Position numbers and translations under genes: made by a program. Positions 59,120-64,000 of a stretch of DNA of 64,000 nucleotides are shown piece by piece. The notes beneath the pieces are model-generated. The model ran no database searches, was not told the origin of the DNA, and saw only the letters and a list, made by a program, of their open reading frames with translations. Numbering within the stretch: position 1 is the first letter of the stretch; each line of letters begins with the position of its first letter. The stretch spans positions 1-64,000 of the forward strand of contig CAYRNW010000012.1 of assembly GCA_964425745.1 (NCBI GenBank). The letters are read 5' to 3'. The DNA comes from CALCNS01 sp964425745. Lineage in GTDB: Bacteria; Bacillota; JAAYKD01.

Positions 59120-60251
59120 TGATATTGGATACAAACCACATCATGGAGTCAACGCCTTCGCGGTCCAGAACTTCGCCTTCGGCTACAGCAACGTTTCCTT
59201 CGTTATCGGTAATCGGGCCGGAGAAAACAACCAAAGAGCCGTCTAAAATCGCCTCTTTGGCGGCATTGACTTGTTCTTCGGTACCTTCGGCACAATTTTC
59301 GGTTAAGGGAGAAAGATTGACTAAGCCATCTTTCATGTTGCCAAAGTAGTTATCGGGAGCCCAAGTGCCATCGATAACCGCTTGCACGGAATCGGTATAG
59401 AAACCACTCCAGTCCCAAACCGGTGCGGTCATATGGGCTGCAGGAGCATCTTCGGTCATATCAACATGGTAACCAATGCTGAATACACCGCGTTCTTGAG
59501 CGGCAATTTGCGGCATGGTGGTATCTTGATGTTGAGCAATGACATCGCAACCCTTGTCTAACAAGGAGATGGCAGCCGATTTTTCAAGATCCGGGTTGAA
59601 CCAAGTTTGAGTTTCGGTGAAGAGGATCTCAGCATCCGGGTTCACAGAAGCTACACCTAAAGCAAAGGCATTGGCGCCGGAAATAACTTCAGGATTTTTG
59701 TATGCGCCGACATAACCAATTTTGTTGGTTTCGGTTTTCAAACCGGCAGCAATACCGGAAAGGTAACGGGCGTCATTGATTGCGCCGAAATAGTTATTGA
59801 AATTGATACCGTTGTTTTTGTAACCGGAGCAATGAGAGAAGATGATTTCCGGATATTCTTCTGCCATTTCTTCCATATAATCCATGTAACCCCAACTGTT
59901 TGCGAAGATGATTTGGCAACCGGCTTCAACGAGTTCACGTAAAGCGGTTTCGCAGGCACTGTCTTCGGTGATGAATTCTTTTTTGATAACCTGGCTATCG
60001 TCCAATTCCAAGGTTGCTTGCATAGCCAGCATTCCTTGATCATGAGAATAGGTCCAGCCTTTATCGGTAGCAGAACCAATGTAGATGATACCAACTTTTA
60101 AGTCTTCTTTGGCGACCGGGGCAAATCCGGTTTCTTCCGGTTGCGGATCGGGAGTCGGAGTTGGTGTCGGAGCAGGTTGGTTACAGCCGGTTAAGGCTAA
60201 GACCGTCATCAACGCCAGGGCAAGAATCAGTAATTTGGATAATTTTTTCAT
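59109..60251 (-). CDS. bmpA: BmpA/PnrA-family nucleoside-binding lipoprotein
   Basis: This is a 380-residue protein. Lipobox LTGC (Cys23) is followed by a Pro/Thr linker (APTPTPTPDPQPEE). The mature domain has KVGIIYIGSATDKGWTYSHD and IIFANSWGYMDYM, typical of purine nucleoside-binding BMP proteins. It follows xpt by about 50 bases. Nucleoside specificity is inferred from the family and from the xpt partner. Confidence 0.88.
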   Translation of the reverse strand: MKKLSKLLILALALMTVLALTGCNQPAPTPTPTPDPQPEETGFAPVAKEDLKVGIIYIGSATDKGWTYSHDQGMLAMQATLELDDSQVIKKEFITEDSACETALRELVEAGCQIIFANSWGYMDYMEEMAEEYPEIIFSHCSGYKNNGINFNNYFGAINDARYLSGIAAGLKTETNKIGYVGAYKNPEVISGANAFALGVASVNPDAEILFTETQTWFNPDLEKSAAISLLDKGCDVIAQHQDTTMPQIAAQERGVFSIGYHVDMTEDAPAAHMTAPVWDWSGFYTDSVQAVIDGTWAPDNYFGNMKDGLVNLSPLTENCAEGTEEQVNAAKEAILDGSLVVFSGPITDNEGNVAVAEGEVLDREGVDSMMWFVSNIIVQ

Positions 60252-60300
60252 TCTTTGAGTTCCTCCTTCGAAATGTTGGCTTTGGGGTGGATTAGATTTT

Positions 60301-60888
60301 CTATTTCACAGCATTATCTTGGTGAAAGAGAACGCTACCGTTCTCAATTGCCGCAATAATGGCTAATGAACAAAGGGGTATGCCCATTTCTCTTAATTTT
60401 TTTCCACCGTCTTGGAATCCTTTTTCAATCGCGATACCGACTCCCACCAGTTGGGCCCCGGCTTGATCCACTAAATCTTTGAGTCCTAAGACGGCGTTTC
60501 CCGATGCCAGGAAATCATCGATGATTAAAATTCGATCATCTGCCTGCAAAAAATCTTTGGAAACACTGATCTCAGTAGATTTGCCACGCGTATAAGAGAA
60601 AATTTCGCTCCGGTAGACGTTACTTCCTTGGGTCCGGACTTGACCTTTTTTGGCATAGACGACCGGCACTCGGAAGACCAAGGCAGCCATACAAGCAAGA
60701 GCGATACCCGAGGCTTCCGCTGTGAGAATTCTCGTTACTTGTTTGTCACCAAAATACCGATAAAACTCTTCTCCCAATTGGGCTAAAAGTCCCACATCGA
60801 TTTGATGATTTAAAAACATATCTACCTTGACAATGTCATGATCTACCACCTGCGCACTGTGGCGAATGCGTTCCTCCAGAAGTTTCAT
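60301..60888 (-). CDS. xpt: Xanthine phosphoribosyltransferase
   Basis: This is a 195-residue enzyme, usual length. It has a PRPP motif ILIIDDFLASGNAVLG and an N-terminal MKLLEERIRHSAQV typical of Xpt. It converts xanthine to XMP. It is first in the operon with the BMP-type importer, giving uptake and salvage of purines. No purine riboswitch precedes it, unlike Bacillus xpt. Confidence 0.94.
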   Translation of the reverse strand: MKLLEERIRHSAQVVDHDIVKVDMFLNHQIDVGLLAQLGEEFYRYFGDKQVTRILTAEASGIALACMAALVFRVPVVYAKKGQVRTQGSNVYRSEIFSYTRGKSTEISVSKDFLQADDRILIIDDFLASGNAVLGLKDLVDQAGAQLVGVGIAIEKGFQDGGKKLREMGIPLCSLAIIAAIENGSVLFHQDNAVK

Positions 60889-60928
60889 ACGTCAGCTTCC
60901 CTTTCTTGTTGGCAAGAATCTACTTTTT

Positions 60929-60956
60929 ATTGTAACAGATAAACCAAAAATTTCAA
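60929..60956 (-). promoter_or_regulatory. Promoter of the xpt-nucleoside uptake operon
   Basis: TTGAAA (60956-60951) and TACAAT (60934-60929) are separated by 16 bases on the minus strand. Upstream at 60971-61010 lie TTTCCGAAT and GTTCGCG, which resemble PurBox half-sites but are spaced more widely than a standard pair. Confidence 0.65.
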
Positions 60957-61010
60957 GTATCTTGGTAATTTTTCCGAATGTTTTTTTGCTTTCTAACGAA
61001 AATGTTCGCG

Positions 61011-61047
61011 AAAAAGCGCCCTCCTACCAAAGGCGGCAAAAGGGCGC
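61011..61047 (-). terminator. Terminator of tldD-tldE
   Basis: GCGCCCT (61016-61022) pairs with AGGGCGC (61041-61047), and five T residues follow on the minus strand. It lies 27 bases after the tldE stop. Confidence 0.78.
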
Positions 61048-61073
61048 CTTATTCCTTGAGAAAGATTGGCAAA

Positions 61074-62417
61074 TTAGAAGGTTGTATTACCGGTAAAGGT
61101 GAAGTCACGAATCTTCATAGCCGGGACCAACATGGTGAAGGTAAACCACCAGTCCTTGACCAGATACTGCTGTTTACTCAAACTGTCAACATTGGCAAAG
61201 ACGCGGATCATGCTGTCGGTGTAGCGTAAGTTTTTCAAACGAGCCACGATTTCACCATTTTCAATCAAGAAGGTGCCGTCGCGGGTGGTTCCGGTTGCAA
61301 TAACCTGCATCGGTTCTGGGCAGTGGGTATAATGGAACCGAGTTACGTAGACGCCTCGTTTGGTATTGCGAATCATCTCTTCAATAGAAGATTGTCCGGG
61401 AGCGATGATCAAATGGCTGGGATTCGGTCCACCACGACGGCCTTGGGTTGCATGTCCGGTGCTTTCTTTACCGGCTCGCACTGCTGTGGCGTGGTCGAAT
61501 ACCACTCCTTTAGCAATCCCGTTTTCAATAATCATCACTTTTTGCTTTGGCATGCCTTCGGCATCCATTGGCATAGGAATATGTCTAGCATCATAGGCAT
61601 CATCGTATACCGTAACTTTTTCGTCGAAAACCTGTTGACCCATGGATTTCGCCATAAAGGAACGGCCATCGAGGAACGATTGACCTTGGAAAGCGATATA
61701 GCCCGGGAAACGAATCAAGTCTGCGACCGCTTGCGGTTCAAAAATAGTATCATAACTGCCGAGCTCTAACGTAAGACTTTCTTCGGCTTTGAGTTTGGAT
61801 TTCCATAATGCATCTTTGGCGACTGCAACAAAATCGATGTCACGAACATCGGTTGCCATCGCTTCGGAATATCCGGTTTGTAAACCATTGGCCATAATGC
61901 TACGGATACGCAGGTTATTGCCGGCATGATATGCCATAACCCCTTTGGAGTTGGCCACTGCAATACTTCTCAATTCATTGGAGAAGGAACCCGATGCATC
62001 GACATGATTGACTTTGGCGACATCAATCATGGAAGCGACTAAATCAGCGCGGTCCATGTCACTCAAGTTTAAGGTGTTCAAATTGATACCATCAATTTCG
62101 CGAATCGGTTTCGGATCCGGCAACGAGACCAAATTAGGATTCGGCTTAACAAAACTAGCATTATGCATCGCATCGGCTACACCTTTGCGTAAAGAGGCTT
62201 CGTCCAAGCTATTGACAGTTGCGATACCGACTCGATTCTGATGAATGACTTTGATCTCAACAGAATAGGTCTCGCGGAACAAATGCTGGTGAATCCAGTT
62301 ATTGTTGAACCGGGTTTGGCATAAATCTTCGCTTTGCAAAACAACTTGAGTCTCATCGGCAGTTGAAGCCTGTAAGACGGTTTTTAGAATTTTCTCTGCT
62401 TGTTCTCGTTGAATCAT
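61074..62417 (-). CDS. tldE: TldE/PmbA-like subunit of the TldD/TldE metalloprotease
   Basis: This is a 447-residue protein of the TldD/PmbA family without the HExxxH zinc motif, as expected for TldE. Sequence near residue 115-240 and the C-terminal VYVTRFHYTHCPEPMQVIATG and GTFLIENGEIVARLKNLRY segments are typical. It overlaps the tldD stop by four bases, so the two subunits are coupled. The complex degrades or matures peptides such as modified peptide leaders. Confidence 0.9.
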   Translation of the reverse strand: MIQREQAEKILKTVLQASTADETQVVLQSEDLCQTRFNNNWIHQHLFRETYSVEIKVIHQNRVGIATVNSLDEASLRKGVADAMHNASFVKPNPNLVSLPDPKPIREIDGINLNTLNLSDMDRADLVASMIDVAKVNHVDASGSFSNELRSIAVANSKGVMAYHAGNNLRIRSIMANGLQTGYSEAMATDVRDIDFVAVAKDALWKSKLKAEESLTLELGSYDTIFEPQAVADLIRFPGYIAFQGQSFLDGRSFMAKSMGQQVFDEKVTVYDDAYDARHIPMPMDAEGMPKQKVMIIENGIAKGVVFDHATAVRAGKESTGHATQGRRGGPNPSHLIIAPGQSSIEEMIRNTKRGVYVTRFHYTHCPEPMQVIATGTTRDGTFLIENGEIVARLKNLRYTDSMIRVFANVDSLSKQQYLVKDWWFTFTMLVPAMKIRDFTFTGNTTF

Positions 62418-63850
62418 TCACCAACACCTACCTTTACATTACGGAATCGAACTTGGGCTGCACCATGACCGGGATGAACCACTTGCACCGGTTCCCCTTT
62501 CGCACAATTGGTATTCCCCCAGACTTCCCATTCACCTTTCTCTTTTCCGGCTACAGCATCACAAGAGCCCCAGAATTCGGGAGTGATGGCTGTATAGGCT
62601 GGGTTTTTGACCATGCGGACGATTTCGCCATCTTTGATTTCATAGGCGATCTCACCACCGAAGTGGAAGTTGACTCGTTTATCATCCAGAGACCAACTCT
62701 TGGGTGTGTCTACCAAAACACCTTCTTTGGTGTCGCGGATCATTTCTTCTTCAGACCAATCTCCGGGTTCTAAATTGATGTTGGTCATTCGAATCAAGGG
62801 GATGTTGGCCCAATTCATAGCAATATTGGTACCGTTGGAGGTGAGTCCAAAATTGCCGGCGGTCTCGCGGGAGGTCAAATAATTCTTAAAGATGCCCTTA
62901 TCTACAATGGTTGTGCGTTGAGCAGGAACACCATCGTCATCGTAGAAAAACGAGCCATTTCCACCTTCGATCGTGGCATCAGCAGTCATGTTGACCACGT
63001 CGGAACCATAGCGATATCCTTTTCCATAGAGGTCGGGTGTCAAAAAGCTCTTTCCGGCATAGGTATCTTCCGAACCCAAAACGCGGTCCAGTTCAATGGG
63101 ATGGCCACAGGATTCGTGCACTTGCAGCTGGGCAATGTCCCCACCCAAGATGAGGGTGGTTCGGCCTTTGGGGCATTCGGGAGCTTTCAACAACTCGGCT
63201 GCTTCTTTCGCCAGCTTAGACGCCCTTGGCACTAAATCCAGCATTTCAATGGTTTCGTATCCGGCTGAGCGGCCGTTGGCATAGGAGCGACGTTGAACAT
63301 CGCCTTCACCTCTGGCATACGCTTCAATATTGGCACCGGTGCGAGTGATTTCCTGTTCAATCCAGGAGCCTTCGCTGCTGGCAAAAGTCTTTTCCATATT
63401 CTGCATGGTGATCATCCCGGATGTGACTTTGATTTCCGGAACTTGGACCATGGCATCGTGGCATTGACGCAATAAAGCACTCATGTCGTCGACCGAAACC
63501 TTGAAAGGATCTTGCACGACTTTGACTTTTTTGCAATCTTCTACCGGGGTCAAGGGGGTTAACTCAATATCTCTGATTTTACAACGAGCACTGGCTTTGG
63601 CAATGGAGATGGCTCTCTTGACCGCAACCTCTAAGTCCTTGGGATCATGGCTGGGCGTTGAAGCAAAGCCCCAGCCTCCGTCCACAATCACGCGAATCCC
63701 ATAACCCTTGTCCTCGCTGACCGTAAAGTGGTCCACTTGTCCGTTGCGCATGACCAAGGGGCGACTCATCTGCTTGGTATACCGAACATCGGCATACGTA
63801 GCACCCAGTCGCTTGGCCAGCGCCAGAATCTCTTGAATTTGATCTTTCAT
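62414..63850 (-). CDS. tldD: TldD metalloprotease, catalytic subunit
   Basis: This is a 478-residue protein; the ATG at 63850 is chosen because GGGAGG lies close upstream, the two earlier in-frame ATGs lying before it. The zinc motif is HESCGHPIE (HExxxH). MRNGQVDHFTVSEDKGYGIR and GVLVDTPKSW are also usual. It pairs with TldE encoded next. Confidence 0.93.
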   Translation of the reverse strand: MKDQIQEILALAKRLGATYADVRYTKQMSRPLVMRNGQVDHFTVSEDKGYGIRVIVDGGWGFASTPSHDPKDLEVAVKRAISIAKASARCKIRDIELTPLTPVEDCKKVKVVQDPFKVSVDDMSALLRQCHDAMVQVPEIKVTSGMITMQNMEKTFASSEGSWIEQEITRTGANIEAYARGEGDVQRRSYANGRSAGYETIEMLDLVPRASKLAKEAAELLKAPECPKGRTTLILGGDIAQLQVHESCGHPIELDRVLGSEDTYAGKSFLTPDLYGKGYRYGSDVVNMTADATIEGGNGSFFYDDDGVPAQRTTIVDKGIFKNYLTSRETAGNFGLTSNGTNIAMNWANIPLIRMTNINLEPGDWSEEEMIRDTKEGVLVDTPKSWSLDDKRVNFHFGGEIAYEIKDGEIVRMVKNPAYTAITPEFWGSCDAVAGKEKGEWEVWGNTNCAKGEPVQVVHPGHGAAQVRFRNVKVGVGE

Positions 63851-63914
63851 CCTCTTCCTCCCTTTCATTTTATCTACTTCCAAATATTATGCGGTCTTTT
63901 GCTCACCCACCCGC

Positions 63915-63953
63915 GATTTTTCAAGGTAGGGACAGTCCCCTCCTTGAAAAATC
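63915..63953. repeat. REP-like palindromic element
   Basis: A perfect 12-bp inverted repeat (GATTTTTCAAGG with CCTTGAAAAATC) encloses AGGGACAGTCCCCT, itself nearly palindromic. GGGACAGTCCC cores with flanking CCTTGAAAAAT arms resemble the dispersed REP elements that accompany REP-associated tyrosine transposases. One copy is visible, in the intergenic region upstream of tldD; I see no gene in 63851-64000. Confidence 0.6.
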
Positions 63954-64000
63954 CCAGCAGAAGAGCGAAAAGTTTCCTGCAGGGCGACTTTTGACCGAAG

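Noticed and set aside
60889..61010. Guanine or adenine riboswitch upstream of xpt
   Set aside because: The conserved TATA...GTTTCTACC-type core is absent.

Overview
The window reads as chromosomal DNA of a low-to-mid G+C Gram-positive (Firmicutes/Bacillota, Clostridia-like) bacterium. The reasons are the Bacillus-type gene order ispE-purR-rplY(ctc)-pth-mfd and spoVB-mazG-rqcP-divIC, SipW-type (Ser/His/Asp) signal peptidases with TasA-like substrates, class I cyclic-di-GMP and TPP riboswitches, strong sigma-A promoters with 16-17 bp spacers and purine-rich ribosome binding sites. I cannot name the genus. No sporulation gene other than the SpoVB-family flippase is present.

Region 1 (1-20.5 kb, all on the minus strand) is a surface-matrix island. 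From its promoter at 20.4 kb it runs: c-di-GMP-I riboswitch with terminator, SipW-like signal peptidase, TasA-like protein, membrane-anchored Asp-Pro-repeat protein, second SipW-like peptidase, second TasA-like protein, and a 2548-residue protein with about 20 Ig-like repeats. A second promoter and a second c-di-GMP-I riboswitch then precede a colinear 2632-residue paralogue. What looks like the 5' end of a group II intron sits just after the last terminator, at the window edge.

Region 2 (20.6-27.0 kb, minus) is a type IV pilus operon with an AraC regulator at its end. pilT and pilO are intact; pilB, pilC, pilM and pilN carry frameshifts, in-frame stops or internal deletions. A prepilin peptidase lies apart at 53 kb.

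Region 3 (27.1-30.6 kb) holds tRNA-Met, tRNA-fMet and tRNA-Lys, then an ABC transporter of the tryptophan/tyrosine-type family behind an unannotated Tyr/Phe-rich leader peptide and attenuator.

Region 4 (30.6-33.6 kb, minus) is spoVB-mazG-rqcP-divIC. Region 5 (33.7-43.5 kb, plus) is a his operon behind a long leader peptide with ten His codons and an attenuator. In it hisZ is fused by a deletion to hisD, so hisG and parts of both neighbours are missing. A thiamin-salvage operon (TPP riboswitch, cytX, thiM, thiED fusion) follows. This plus-strand block sits inside what is a single gene cluster in Bacillus.

Region 6 (43.5-53 kb, minus) is prsA-like-mfd-pth-rplY, purR, an M20 amidohydrolase, ispE and a small membrane protein. 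Region 7 (53-64 kb) is the prepilin peptidase, a TDT-family transporter, a C_GCAxxG_C_C redox protein, a purine nucleoside uptake operon (xpt-bmpA-ATPase-two permeases), the TldD/TldE protease pair and a REP-like palindrome at the right edge.

The clearest candidate for an undescribed system is the matrix island, with two giant repeat proteins and two SipW/TasA modules under paired c-di-GMP riboswitches. Next come the two amino-acid attenuation leaders.
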